Assembly (NCBI GenBank): GCA_963210315.1
Contig: OY723311.1
Span: 806,001-870,000, forward strand
Direction: 5' to 3'
DNA length: 64,000 bases
DNA from: Rhynchopus euleeides
Lineage: Eukaryota; Euglenozoa; Diplonemea; Diplonemida; Diplonemidae
Part shown: positions 1 through 10,631 of the stretch, piece by piece
Layout: each line of letters opens with the position of its first letter
Numbering within the stretch: position 1 is the first letter of the stretch
The notes under the pieces: generated by a model
The model's database searches: none
Told to the model about the DNA's origin: nothing
What the model saw: the letters and a program-made list of their open reading frames with translations, nothing else
Made by a program: the position numbers and the translations under genes

Positions 1-2
1 CG

Positions 3-1070
3 GAAGAGGACTTCGAGAAGGACGGGAAGGTGGCTGTGCATCTGCAGCGGAAGTGGGCTGTTGGCGAGGCTGCCTCGCTGCACCTCTTCAACAGGGACAC
101 CATGTGGAAGGACTGGGAGCGCCTGGAGCAGGACTGTACTCCCCAGGAGATTCTGGACCTGCCCCATTTTGCCAGCGGGTTGACGGTCTACCTCCGCTGG
201 CGCGTGGTCTCCCTGCGGACGCGCACCGACAAATTCTTCAACATCAGCGAGCTGATGGAGATGCACATGCAGAAGCGGCATCGGACATATCGCAATGCCT
301 ATCAGACGATCCGCCACACATCCCACGCCGATCGCACGCGGTGGAGCCGGTTCTTTTCCGTGCCTTCGAAGGAGGTTATCAGGAAGAATCCGTTTCCCCC
401 GTTTGTCCAGTTTGTCCACTCCCGCCACAAGCGTGACCTGCTGACCGTTTACAACGAGGATTCGTTCACCCGGACCGCCCGGAAGCGCAACTTCAGCAAG
501 AACAAGCTGATGGCGGAGGAGTATTGGAAGTATGACCCTTTCTACCAGACGAAGTGGGAATCGCGCAGAAACGGGGTGCTCGAGATGCTCCGCCTGGTGT
601 ACTTTGTTGTCAGGCTGCCTGCGGTGTTTGTCGTGTGGCGCAGCGCGCTCATCTTCGCAGAGCACACATCCCTGCTGTGGGACTACCTGCAAGTGTACGC
701 AAAGGGGGGGAGATCCGTCGACAGCTCAGAGATTGCCCACAAAATCACCGCCACGCGTGCTGACGGCCTCCCTATGAACGAGGGAGAGCGGACGATCCGC
801 GAACGCATCCAAAGCTCCAACCAATCCAGCCCTGCAAGCACCATGCTGATGTGGACGCTGTTCTTCACAATCCTCTCCAACTTCTACATCTTCCTCTACG
901 AGGGACGCCTCCCCTTCTACCTGGTGCCGTACCACGAGCGGGAGTACTACCTTGACCTGCTGCGCGCATCCACCCCCGTCGCGAGCTCCCTCGGCTGGTT
1001 TGAGCGCCCGGCGCCACCCCCTGTGCCCCCACAGCCACGCCCAGACTACACCGGCATGTCCAACCTGTGA
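3..1070 (+). CDS. Unrecognised membrane-associated protein, 5'-truncated by window edge
   Basis: The frame is open from base 3 to the stop at 1068-1070, and the first in-frame start-like codon is a GTG, so the true start lies upstream of the window. At least 355 codons are visible. The middle is basic and aromatic. Two hydrophobic stretches stand out, one near codons 195-220 (rich in V, F, L) and one near 280-305 (rich in L, F, I, Y); either could be a membrane helix. The C-terminus is Pro-rich and ends in a short polar tail. Codon use is GC-rich like the neighbouring genes. I do not recognise a family and assign no function. It is the first of the co-directional series. Confidence 0.7.
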   Translation, partial: EEDFEKDGKVAVHLQRKWAVGEAASLHLFNRDTMWKDWERLEQDCTPQEILDLPHFASGLTVYLRWRVVSLRTRTDKFFNISELMEMHMQKRHRTYRNAYQTIRHTSHADRTRWSRFFSVPSKEVIRKNPFPPFVQFVHSRHKRDLLTVYNEDSFTRTARKRNFSKNKLMAEEYWKYDPFYQTKWESRRNGVLEMLRLVYFVVRLPAVFVVWRSALIFAEHTSLLWDYLQVYAKGGRSVDSSEIAHKITATRADGLPMNEGERTIRERIQSSNQSSPASTMLMWTLFFTILSNFYIFLYEGRLPFYLVPYHEREYYLDLLRASTPVASSLGWFERPAPPPVPPQPRPDYTGMSNL

Positions 1071-1766
1071 GGATTGCGTCTCTCCAGCAGGCGCCCCCCC
1101 TCCCCACCGCCAACCCAGCAAAGAACTGAATGCCAGGTGGCTTGGATCAGCTGTGTGTGCCAGGGCAGGCGAGAGAGAGAGAAAGAGAGAGAGTGTGTGA
1201 GTGTCTGTTGCCTCTCTGTGTGTGTGTGTGCCTCTGCGCGGTGGAGATCCTATCAAGAGCAGAGCTTCTCGGTGTGCTCTGCACTGCCACAAGCAGATTC
1301 ACGTGTGTGTGGGTGGAAGGGGGTGGGTGGGGGCGGGTGTTGGTGTGGGCATATCTGGTGTTCGGGAGGGGGGGGGGGGGGGGAGGGGGGTGGTGGGCAG
1401 CCACCTGCTGGTGCACACAAGTTGCCCAGGGTCCCCTCACAGGCACTGAGTGTTAGACCGCTGGCTGGAGCAGCCGGGCGTCCTGAGTTTGTCGGCTCCC
1501 CTGCCCTCCCCCAGCCACCCACCCCGCTATCCCCTTGCCCTGATGGCAGGTTGTGTTCTGCTCTTTCTTGTCGAGGGGGTGGGGGGGGTGCAGTATCCAT
1601 GCAGGTTGAATCGATTCCTCTAAGTTTTGGTGGGGGGGTGTGGGCCGAAGCTCAGGGATCGGCAAAACAAAAAACCCAGGTGGAAACCTCTCTCTCTCTC
1701 TCTTCTCAGGGGGGCACCACCGAACCCCCTCCCACTGCAGGTGGCTTGTACCCCCGACCCGCCCAC
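1071..1766. other. Intergenic, low-complexity GT/GA/G/C runs
   Basis: About 700 bases with GA and GT microsatellites (1160-1230), G-runs near 1365-1395 and a CT run at 1690-1707 leading to a CAG at 1738-1740. No gene is recognised. The CT-run plus CAG 26 nt before the next ATG looks like a splice acceptor, either trans-splicing or a 5'UTR intron. Confidence 0.5.
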
Positions 1767-3062
1767 ATGACGATAGGGTATATATGTGGTGTCGCCCCGC
1801 CTGACGCCGACTTGCCCCCACGCGTCGTGCGCTACGGCGTCAGGCAGACGGTTGAGATGGGGCGGGTGCCGCAGCACCCCGTCCCTGCCATGTCACCGCC
1901 TGTCCCCGCCGCATCCGTCCCGGCAAGGCGCGCCGCGACACGCGTTGCCGACCTGCGTGCCTCCGTCGCAGCAGAGGCTCTGCAGGAGCGCACCGCCGCC
2001 CTCGCTGCGCGGGAGGCACAAGCCGAGGTGGCAAAGGCACAGCACGCTGAGGCAGCATACCACACGGATGCAGCAGCAGCTGTTGCTGCATCGCAGGAGG
2101 CAGCCGCCGCCGACATTCTGGGGCGCCTGGCGGCGACGGAGGCGGAGATGGCAGTCCGCATCTCCGACCACCGCACCCAAACCGACCGCCTCCGCACATC
2201 GGAGGCGGCTATCGAGTCGTCGGAGCATCACGAGCTTGTGGCAGAGGAGGCGTCGCACCACGCAGCCAAGGTGCTGTGTGAGCTGCGCATCCGCCTGTCG
2301 GAAGCTGAGACGCTCCTCAACTCCGCTGAGCACCGCCGGGAGCAGGCGTCCTGCGAGGCGACAGCCGCGGCTGCGGCGACGCAGGAGGCTATCCAGCGGG
2401 AGAAGAGTGCCGCGGCAGCTCTGTGCGCCGCATCGCGCGACGTCGATATGGCCGCCCTCGCGACCGACACGCTCCGCACCGAAACGGAGGCCGCGGAGGA
2501 GGTGGCGAAGGCCAGGGCTGTCGGGGTTGCCGCCGCCCGCCTCGAGAGTGCCGAGGCGCACAAACGCCTCAGCCACGACACCGCCTCCGCCACCCGTGCC
2601 GCCGTGATGTGCGCCACCGCAGACACCGCAGTGCAGAGGGCTTCCGCCGAGGCGGACGGTGCCCTGATGCGCAGGGCTGTGGCACAGCAGGACCTCCACG
2701 AGTCGCATGCCCTGGAGGTGACGGCAGGTGTGTCTCTCAGCGACGCGCAGCTGCACGCGCTGCACACGGGGGTGATTGCACCGGAGGAGGCGTCGCACAG
2801 GCGGCGGCGCATGGCAGAGGAGCTGGAGCGTGACACGCAGGCACAGCTTGCGCGCGCGCAGGCGCACGAGGCGATGTGGCAAAATGTGTATGCGCCAGAG
2901 GCACCGCTGAGCACGCGGGTGCCGCCCATGCCAGCCGTGTTGGCGCGCCGCCCCGTGGTAGAGCCTGTTGCCCCTGTTATCATGTCACCGCGTGCGGTGC
3001 CCGTCAGCCCCCCCGTGGCCCTGATGGAGCGGCACGGGTTTGTAAGCCCCATTAAAAGATAG
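1767..3062 (+). CDS. Ala/Glu-rich coiled-coil protein, unknown function
   Basis: A 431-residue protein. The reading frame stays open upstream to 1074, but that part is low-complexity and lies before a pyrimidine-rich CAG at 1738-1740, so the ATG at 1767 is chosen; an ATG at 1857 is a possible alternative. From about residue 50 to 385 the protein is a long Ala/Glu/Arg/His helix with heptad-like spacing and almost no Pro, so a coiled coil is expected. The ends are Pro/Val-rich. The C-terminus closes with a basic K-R. An AATAAA word follows the stop directly. No family is recognised. A cytoskeletal or scaffold role is a guess from the coiled coil only. Confidence 0.75.
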   Translation: MTIGYICGVAPPDADLPPRVVRYGVRQTVEMGRVPQHPVPAMSPPVPAASVPARRAATRVADLRASVAAEALQERTAALAAREAQAEVAKAQHAEAAYHTDAAAAVAASQEAAAADILGRLAATEAEMAVRISDHRTQTDRLRTSEAAIESSEHHELVAEEASHHAAKVLCELRIRLSEAETLLNSAEHRREQASCEATAAAAATQEAIQREKSAAAALCAASRDVDMAALATDTLRTETEAAEEVAKARAVGVAAARLESAEAHKRLSHDTASATRAAVMCATADTAVQRASAEADGALMRRAVAQQDLHESHALEVTAGVSLSDAQLHALHTGVIAPEEASHRRRRMAEELERDTQAQLARAQAHEAMWQNVYAPEAPLSTRVPPMPAVLARRPVVEPVAPVIMSPRAVPVSPPVALMERHGFVSPIKR

Positions 3063-3068
3063 AATAAA
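3063..3068 (+). promoter_or_regulatory. Possible poly(A) signal AATAAA
   Basis: AATAAA begins on the base after the TAG stop of the coiled-coil gene. It matches the general eukaryotic poly(A) hexamer, but in a trans-splicing organism poly(A) sites are set by the downstream acceptor, so this may be chance. Confidence 0.25.
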
Positions 3069-3683
3069 ACGGGGGGAAAAGGGGTGTAGCCCTTGTACCC
3101 CCCTGTTTTCCTGTTCTGTACTGTAGCCTAGTTTACCTCCCCCCCCCCCCTCTGTCCCCCCACACCCCCCCCGTGTACACCAAACATAGTAACCCCCCCC
3201 TGTGCGGCACGCCCCTACTGCTACTGTGTGGGTGGTAGGGTATTCGACTATTCGACCTCCCGCCCCCCGCCCCTCCCCTGCTGAACCCCCGGAGTTCCCC
3301 CACTCCGCCCTGGGTTTTGTAGCCTTTGCTGGCTCGCTACTGCATGGCTGCGCAGAGAGGCGTGTAGGTCGCGCTGAGTGAAGTGTGAACGCATGCAGGC
3401 AACGCGTTTTCCCTTTTGTTGAGTGTAACTTCTGCTACACACACGCGTGAGTCCTTTTATAACAGCGCAGGGTGGTGCAGAGCACACCGAGGAACTCTGC
3501 TCTTGGTGTGGTATCATCGGCTGTGCAGAGGGGCATACACACAGACCCAACCTGCAGGAGTGTCCCCCCCTCCCCCCCACACAACGGGACACACCGTGCT
3601 GTGGCAGGGCCCTAGGCCTTGCCGCACGCGGCACACTCAGGGCAGAGCCCCGCTGCCGGCCCTGTGGCGGGCCCAGCAGTGCG
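3069..3683. other. Intergenic, C-runs; no gene seen
   Basis: Contains several C-homopolymers (for example 3137-3150). Small open frames here are not coding-like. Nothing recognised. Confidence 0.5.
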
Positions 3684-5114
3684 ATGGGGATCGGTGCGAC
3701 AATATATACGACCCAGGTATGGAGCAGAATATTGGGTGTGTGTGTGGGAGGGCGGGGTTGCGATAATACCAGGCTGATGCGGGCAATGTCTTACGCCGCG
3801 GGGGTGGCGGTGGTTGGTGGTTGGGTGTGGGCTGCTGGGTGTGCCGCCCGCCTCCTTTTGTTGCCTCCTGCCCTGCATGCTCATTGCGCCTACAGCTGGG
3901 CATGATCCGGAAGACAGCTGAGGACTGCCGACGACTTGTCCAGCTCTTCGAAGCCCTGAAGATTGACTACACTCAAGTGTACGTAGACCAGGTATGGTAT
4001 TGCTGATGTGTTATTGTCAGGTAGAAAAGCAACAGGTGATTACAGCCGTGCCCACTCTTGCGCTGGCAACCACACGCTGCGCGAAATACCTTCTGTGTGA
4101 TGGTTTGTGATGACAGCGAATCCCATATATTTCTTTCTCTTCATTGCTCCTCTCCATGAATGATATGCAATGATCCAGCCCTGTGTGATGGTGGTGACGG
4201 TGGCCCCCGCATACCCAACCCTGCTACAGGAGCTCCGCGAAAAGCTCGAAGACCTGAACGATGGCTACGAAGACCTCCCGCAGATCTTCGTCGGGCAGAC
4301 CTTCATCGGCGGGTATGACGAGATCGAGGAGATGAACGAGGAGGGGGAGCTGCGTGCCGCCCTCCGCAAAGCGGGGTACACCGAGGGCATCGAGGATGGC
4401 GGTGTCAACAAGCCCAGGAAGGCGGATGACGGGTCGGATGACGACAGTGACCCTGCGCCACCCCCGTCAGATGACGAAGAGAGTGACGAAGAGAGCAGCG
4501 AGCCTGCTCCGCCTGAAGATTCGGATGATGACAGCGAGGATGGCACCGCGGAAAAAGAGGCAAAAAGCGAGGACGACGACTCGGGCGACGCACCTCCCCC
4601 AACGCCAGACTCTGATGACGAATCCGAAGACGACTCAGACGACCCGCCACCCCCAGACTCCGATTCCGAAGAGGATGATGACGACTCAGAACCCGCACCT
4701 GCTCCCGATTCATCAGAGGATGGAGATGACGACAAGAAGGAAGGGTCGGACGATGGGGAAGAAAAGGACAGCGATGACGACGACGACAGCGACGAAAAGA
4801 AGGCGCCGGACACCGCTTCCGAGAGCGAAGACAAGGAGGCTCCCAAGTCTGGGGACAAGTCGTCGGATGACGACGATGATGATGACGATGACGACGACGA
4901 TGCACCACCGAAGCCAGATGAATCATCAGATGACGACAAAGACAAAGAGGCCGCCAAGCCAGAAGAAGACGAGGCATCGAGCAGTGATGAAGACGATGCT
5001 CCGCCTCCGCCTGGCGATGATGATGATGATGATGACGACGACGACGATGATGATGATGACGACGATGATGACGACGCACCTCCACCGCCAGACAGCGACA
5101 GCGAAGACGAATGA
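3684..5114 (+). CDS. SH3BGR/glutaredoxin-like thioredoxin-fold protein with long acidic tail
   Basis: Three exons: 3684-3716, 3896-3991 and 4230-5114, giving 337 residues. Both introns (179 and 238 bp) begin GTATGG, end CTACAG and keep frame. Residues 1-92 form a glutaredoxin-like fold: a strand ending IYTTQ, helix, a second strand with YTQVYV, then the LPQIFVGQTFIGGYDE motif (the cis-Pro and GGYDE region of glutaredoxins). No CxxC is present where the active site should be; the spot reads TTQLGMIRKT. Residues 93-337 are almost all D, E, S, P and K, with Asp runs up to about 20. A redox-inactive fold plus an acidic tail recalls vertebrate SH3BGR; a CxxC-less class of glutaredoxin-like proteins is the alternative. 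The role is unknown; protein binding through the acidic tail is inferred. Confidence 0.85.
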
Positions 5115-5983
5115 TCGCCAACCTAATGTGTTAAGTCTCGCTGCGTCACACCGCATTTCTTACCCTTCTCCCGCTAGCCCCACCCCGTAGGGTGATGACC
5201 ACACCTCCCACCCTTGTCGGCGACGCCTGCGTCGCCCTCTGTATCTGTTTTCCATTGTGTACGTCGGCCATGTTTAGTCTCAGAAGCAGTCACAACTGAA
5301 GGTTTGAAGATCCCAAACGAAATATTGGGCCCGGGTGCTGCCCCCCCGCCCTGCACTCTGCTGTGCTTTTTGTCCCCTGGGATGCGGGGGAACAAAGGGT
5401 GGGGGTTGTCCCTGTTTTTCTCTCTCTCTCTCGCTCTCTGATATTTCACCCCCCACCCATACACCCCACACCCCCACCCACATTTGCCCTGGCATCCAGC
5501 GCCTAGGCAAAGGGCATCTCCCCCCACCCCCACCCCCCGTACCCACACAACCCCAATGCGGATTTGCAGTTCGCTCTGTGACCCGACATCCCGTATCCCC
5601 TCCCCCCCCCAATAGACCTCTTGCTTCCGCTGCACTGCGGAGCATGTGACATGATTCTTTGGGTGGCATTCATTGCATTGTCGCCTTCCACTGGGATTTT
5701 TCGCTTTGGGGAAGGGTGGGTGGCGGGTTGTGTGTGGGTGTGGGTGGTGTGGCACTTTTTGATTCGGGCAGATCATGGCGCTGCTTGTGTGGTGTGGGTG
5801 GGGGAGGTTGAGATACCGAGGGTATCGATGGTGTCGCAAAGAAGTCCCGTCACACACACACAAGGCTGGTGTGTCGTTATGTGCCAATAAGAATCAGAAA
5901 GACGCACTACTGACTCTGGGTTGTCGGTTTTGCGTAGTTCATACGCCACACCCACAGCCACATCCACACCACCCCCCCCCCCC
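5115..5983. other. Intergenic; no gene seen
   Basis: C/T-rich and GT-rich stretches with a CT run near 5420. No recognisable gene. It ends in a C-run directly before the first mobile element. Confidence 0.5.
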
Positions 5984-7172
5984 CTAGGCATACTTGTACC
6001 CCCATATGGGGAAGGCCAAAAATATGGGGAAAATATGGGGGGAATATGGGGGGTTTTTCAAGTCCTGTTCCCCCATATTTCCCCCATATGGGGGATATAT
6101 GGGGGAAAACCCAGGGGTTCCTCAGGTGGAAGCAGTCAACAAACAGTTCTCTTCGTTCTGCTTTTCACAGGGTGTGAAGTCAGCGACTGACAGGAGACGT
6201 CTAGCACCTTGCAGAGCCATCTCGCATCGTCGCTTTCTGCGGAGAGGAAACGCTCGGCTGAAGTGCTCGAGTCAGACCACAAAAGGTGCTGTGAGAGCGC
6301 CGACCGCCACTTTCTTCAAGTCTGAGTAGCGGTCATCAGAGCATGCTGTCCAGTAGTCCTGTCTTTGCTGGCAGAACAGTTGCGTCCTGCAGCCAGTCCT
6401 TGTACTGGCCTTCACAGGTCTCATTCCACCCGGCAGATGCAGCTTGAACATGTCAAGCACTGCCTGGTGACGAGCGTCGACTCCGACTTTTCGGCGCTCG
6501 GAGCGGTCAAAAGTGGCGGAAGCGCCTGACACCCCAGAATGCACTGCTTGTGAATTCCCTTATCTAATAAGGATCTCAGGGGGCAGTTCGCAATCGCAAA
6601 CACACCAGAGGAGGAGGACAGCGAGTGTGAGAGTGACGTGCCAGACAGGACTTAAAAACACAAGAGTGTGTGTTGTGAGGAGCTGTTAACCCTGAACGCG
6701 CTCTGTGTGTCTGTGCGTATGTGTCCACCACCGCTGCCGCTGTCACTGCGGTGCCCCGCCAAACCGGGAAGCGTTCGCCCTCCGCTGCCGCTGTATCGGC
6801 GCAGGAGAGGAACAGGAGGTCGGTGCGACCCACCTGGGGGATCTTCCAGGGGGGGGCCAGACCTGGCCACACCTGAACGAGCGCGCACCCCCCAGGATCG
6901 GACTCCTGGAGGATCCCCAACAAGGCATGATGCCGGTTTCGACGCGCACTTCGTGTGTGTGTGTGCATGAGTGGTTTGATGTTCTCCCGTTGCAGCACGA
7001 ATACCCCCATATCCCCCCATATGGGCCCCATATTTCCCCCATATTCCCCCATATTTTACCGGTTTTTCCCCATATTTTCAGCCTTTTTCCCCATATGGGG
7101 GCGGGGTTTTGCGACCCCCATATTTCCCCCAGATTTAGGGGGTTCCCCATATGGGGGGACAAGTATGCCTAG
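5984..7172. mobile_element. Inverted-repeat element 1 (TAGGCATACTTGT ends)
   Basis: The 14-base end CTAGGCATACTTGT at 5984-5997 is repeated exactly, in inverse orientation, as ACAAGTATGCCTAG at 7159-7172. Inside each end is a cluster of ATATGGGG/CCCCATAT words (about 5998-6110 and 7000-7157) arranged as mirror-image subterminal repeats. The middle (6120-6990) holds only short frames and no transposase I can recognise, so it looks non-autonomous. Both ends are flanked by TA and by C or G runs. A TA target duplication is plausible but not proven. Confidence 0.8.
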
Positions 7173-8321
7173 GGGGGGTCAAATGCCACCCTTTTACGTG
7201 GACAAACACGATTTTTCAAAAAACCGGCGCAGAGGCCCCAAAGCCCCCGTAAACCCTCCAAACCCCCCCAGATCGGTCCGGAAACCCATCGAACCCCACT
7301 TTTCCACCATTCCGGGCACCTCAGGTGCCCGAATTGGGGTACCTAAATTTTGTGCCACCGTTTGGTACCGGACAGTGCCACTGTGTGGGAGGTTGGAAAA
7401 GAAAATGCCCCAACACACCACATCTGAGGGTTGCAATGCATGTTGCTTGCCAACCACGTCATCCGGTGGGTGTCAGGCGCTATGTAGGTGGCATTAGCCA
7501 GGTCTTCGATGAGTTCTGGCTTGTATATGTACCTCCCTGCCACCATGCACCGGGAGGCTGCCTGTAGGTACGGAACAAGTCCAGGTGGTCGTGTGATTCC
7601 TGTGCAGCAGTGCTCCACAACCGGGATGTGTTGACAACGACTGTTGCAACACGAGCTGTACATTCCGGGAACACACGAAGTGCGCTGTCGTGGTACCCAT
7701 TGTGCCAGAATTGGTAGTTGCTGCGGTCTACTTTGCCTGGCCCAAGAGCACTGGTACTGAACGGTGCAATATGCGTGGCGAGGTGAATGCAACGGAAGGG
7801 CGCAAAGTCAATACAGCTCTCGGATGGCGGGTGGTGGTGCCACTAGTGTGTGACGTTCACTCGAGGATACAACGCATCACAATGAATCAGCAACCGTGGA
7901 CCGAGTACAATACGCTCTCTGTGGCTGGTGTGGGGGACAAAGGCAGTGCCTGTGCCGCAGGCAGGGAGGTACATATACAAGCCAGAACACATCGAAGACC
8001 TGGCTCATGCCACCTACATAGCGCCTGACACCCACCGGATGACGTGGTTGGCAAGCAACATGCATTGCAACCCTCAGATGTGGTGTGTTGGGGCATTTTC
8101 TTTTCCAACCTCCCACACAGTGGCACTGTCCGGTACCAAACGGTGGCACAAAATTTAGGTACCCCAATTCGGGCACCTGAGGTGCCCGGAATGGTGGAAA
8201 AGTGGGGTTCGATGGGTTTCCGGACCGATCTGGGGGGGTTTGGAGGGTTTACGGGGGCTTTGGGGCCTCTGCGCCGGTTTTTTGAAAAATCGTGTTTGTC
8301 ACCCCCATTTGACCCCCCCTA
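7170..8321. mobile_element. Inverted-repeat element 2 with about 370-bp arms
   Basis: The left arm 7170-7540 and the right arm 7961-8321 are reverse complements of each other over almost their whole length. The extreme ends TAGGGGGGGTCAAATG and CATTTGACCCCCCCTA match exactly; an indel of about 10 bases lies near 7185. The central spacer is about 420 bases. The element abuts element 1 and shares its terminal TAG. The arms carry matching open frames on both strands (for example 7325-7567 on + and 7877-8176 on -), with only a few residue differences. No transposase motif is seen. Confidence 0.85.
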
Positions 8322-9190
8322 CCCCCCCCCCCCCCCCCCACCTCGGCCCACCCCAGGCATGTCGCTAAGCGTCGACCGTCGACCCAGTGATTTTGGGTTT
8401 CCCCCCCCATAAAAAAGCGTCGACCCAGTGGACTGGGTTGACGCTTGGTCGAGGCTTGGAGCGTCGACCCAGTGGACCAACTGGGTTGCCATTCAAGCCT
8501 GGACCAAGCGTCAACCCATTTATTACACTAGGTCGACGCTAACCTAGCGTTGACCCGGTTCCACTGGGTCGACGCTCACCAAGCGTCGACCAAGCGTCAA
8601 CCCACTTTCACTGGGTCGACGTCGAAGAGAGTATGGTTTTGCAGGAACAGATGATCACTACCGTGGCCTCCGGCGGCTGGGGGGCTCCGCCCCCCAGACC
8701 CCCCTGTGGCGTATGTCTCGTACTCAAGTCATTCGATTCCCACCGGGTCAGGGAATCCAACCACTCCAGTTGCCTCAGGGGGACGCAGCCAACTCACACA
8801 GAATCTGTACGCCCACAATGAACAGATGTTCACTACCGTGGCCTCCGGCGGCTGGGGGGCTCTGCCCCCCAGACCCCCCATCTCGCGTGCCCGTCTAATA
8901 ACCAAGTCCTTGCGCTTTGACGGCCGTGGCATATCAGGGGGCAGCGTCGAAATCATGGTCCCGAAAGCCATTTTTTGGTTTCCTCCGGCACCCGACGGCG
9001 CGAGCGGGAGAGGAACCACGGAAGGAACCCAGCGCCTCACACCGTGCCCACCTAGTGGTCCACCGATGGGAAAATTTAGCAACAACACGAGCGCGCGCGA
9101 AGCGCGCGCGAGAAAAATTGACCCCTAGTGTTTCCCCCCCTGATCCCCCCCCAAAACAGGAGCGTCAACCCACCAAATCTTCAAAATCGA
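8322..9190. repeat. Repeat block: GCGTCGACCC palindromes plus double-hairpin module
   Basis: From 8341 to 8630 the word GCGTCGACCCAGT and its complement recur many times in both orientations, so the DNA can fold into many hairpins. From 8657 to 8879 lies a module with two copies of a GC hairpin (GGGGGGCTCCGCCCCCC in copy 1; copy 2 differs by one base), spaced 174 bases apart. A closely similar module lies at 44948-45168. Near 9085-9112 there is a further GCGCGC palindrome. No coding sequence is convincing here. The outer borders of this block are uncertain. Confidence 0.6.
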
Positions 9191-10631
9191 AAAGTTAGCG
9201 ACAGGCCTGGGCCCACCCCACCATACCCCACCCCCCGTACCTCAGCCTCTCGCCACACCCACAGCCTCCTATCAAGAGATATACCACGGGATTTCCTTGC
9301 CCATCCCTTGCCCTCCCCACACCCCCCCTCCCACCATGCACGGGTTTTCTCTAAAATTGTGTGGATGAGCTATTCTTTCGTCGGGCCCCCCTTCCCTTCT
9401 GACGCCTCCATCTAGGCATCCCCCACACACACATGTGCCGTGTTCTGCTGTGAGCTGTGGTCTGGTCATCTTTGCAAGTGAGGAGCTGTGCATTGGAGAG
9501 GCATGTCCCCACTCAGCAGCGGAATAGCCGTGGATTTCTTTGGCGGAAACTGTTCTGTGCCTTTTCGCTGGGTCTTGCGGGGAGGGGGCCCCACTTCATC
9601 CCACTCTGTGACGTTGGGGGTGTGGTGTGCACAAAGAGTGGGGGGCCTCTGTCCCAACAGAACTGTTTTAGGCATTCGCCGGTTTTGTTTTCACGTTTTG
9701 CAGCCAAATTTCTTCAGGATTCCAGGCTAGGTGGGGTGGAGCACGGATCGCTTTTGTTTGCGGGCACCGAATGGGCATCGCCCTCGCTGTCTTCTCACCG
9801 GGGTTTGCAGTATTACCGATCGGTTCCGCACACAGTTTGGCCACACGCAGCATGTGTCGTAGGGTGGGGGAAAGGGTGGTTTCAACCGGAAGGGGTGCAA
9901 AAAACCGCCCTGATTTGCAGCTCTGCAGACCCACATTCGCACGTATACACCCGCTTTTCAATTTATCACCCCCCCTCCTCCCCCCACCCCCTCGTTTCTA
10001 AGCTGATAACAAGAGAATTGACGACACTGGGTCAGTGAAGACAATCCCTGGGCAGTGCAGTGGAGGCAACTGTTCACAGATGTGCTGATGGCAGGGGGGG
10101 TTATAAGGCTGCTGAGAGAGTGAGAGAGAGAGAACGAAAAAGACGAACAGACAGCAAGTGGAAGGGGGGGTGCTGTCAAAGGCACTCTCAAGAGGGTTCG
10201 GGGGGTTGGGGAAGAGTTGTTTGATTGAGAGCTTTGCGGGATGGGCGGGGTGTATGGGTCGAGAGGCCTCCGTTTTTTTTGTCTGCCGAGTTTTATTTTT
10301 GGATGGAATGGAGGTGATGTGTCGAACGAAAACCAGAAGGGGGAGGCCCCGGCCAAGCCGGAGGCCCCTCTCCCCTCTCTCCACTTCCATTGTTGCTGTT
10401 GCTATTTCCGGTTGCCAGGTTGCCAGCGCAACCGGCTTTGCCACCCTCACGTCGCGTGAGCCACACACCCACACCCACTGCAGGTGGCAGGACACCCGAG
10501 AGCCGAGGTGTTTCTCGGCTCGCTTCCCTCTTCCGCGTTCCGTGGGAGGCGGAGGGGGGCAGAGGAGGGAGGGAAGGAGGGGGTGCGCGACTGCGCAACA
10601 GAGACGGCCAGGAGCCGCGGCCCTCCACCCG
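9191..10631. other. Intergenic; no gene seen
   Basis: About 1.4 kb before RFC5. Short frames only, none coding-like. A GA run lies near 10118-10133 and an ACTGCAG acceptor-like site at 10477-10483. Confidence 0.5.

Noticed and set aside
1074..1766. N-terminal extension of the coiled-coil frame
   Set aside because: The added residues are encoded by GA, GT and G runs, and an acceptor-like CAG lies just before the ATG at 1767.
5010..5090. GAT/GAC microsatellite as non-coding repeat
   Set aside because: It is in frame and encodes the Asp run of the acidic tail, within an uninterrupted exon.
8044..8412. Protein gene crossing the right arm of element 2
   Set aside because: The frame runs through the inverted arm into a C-run; the same frame is present in the other arm, so it reflects the inverted repeat.
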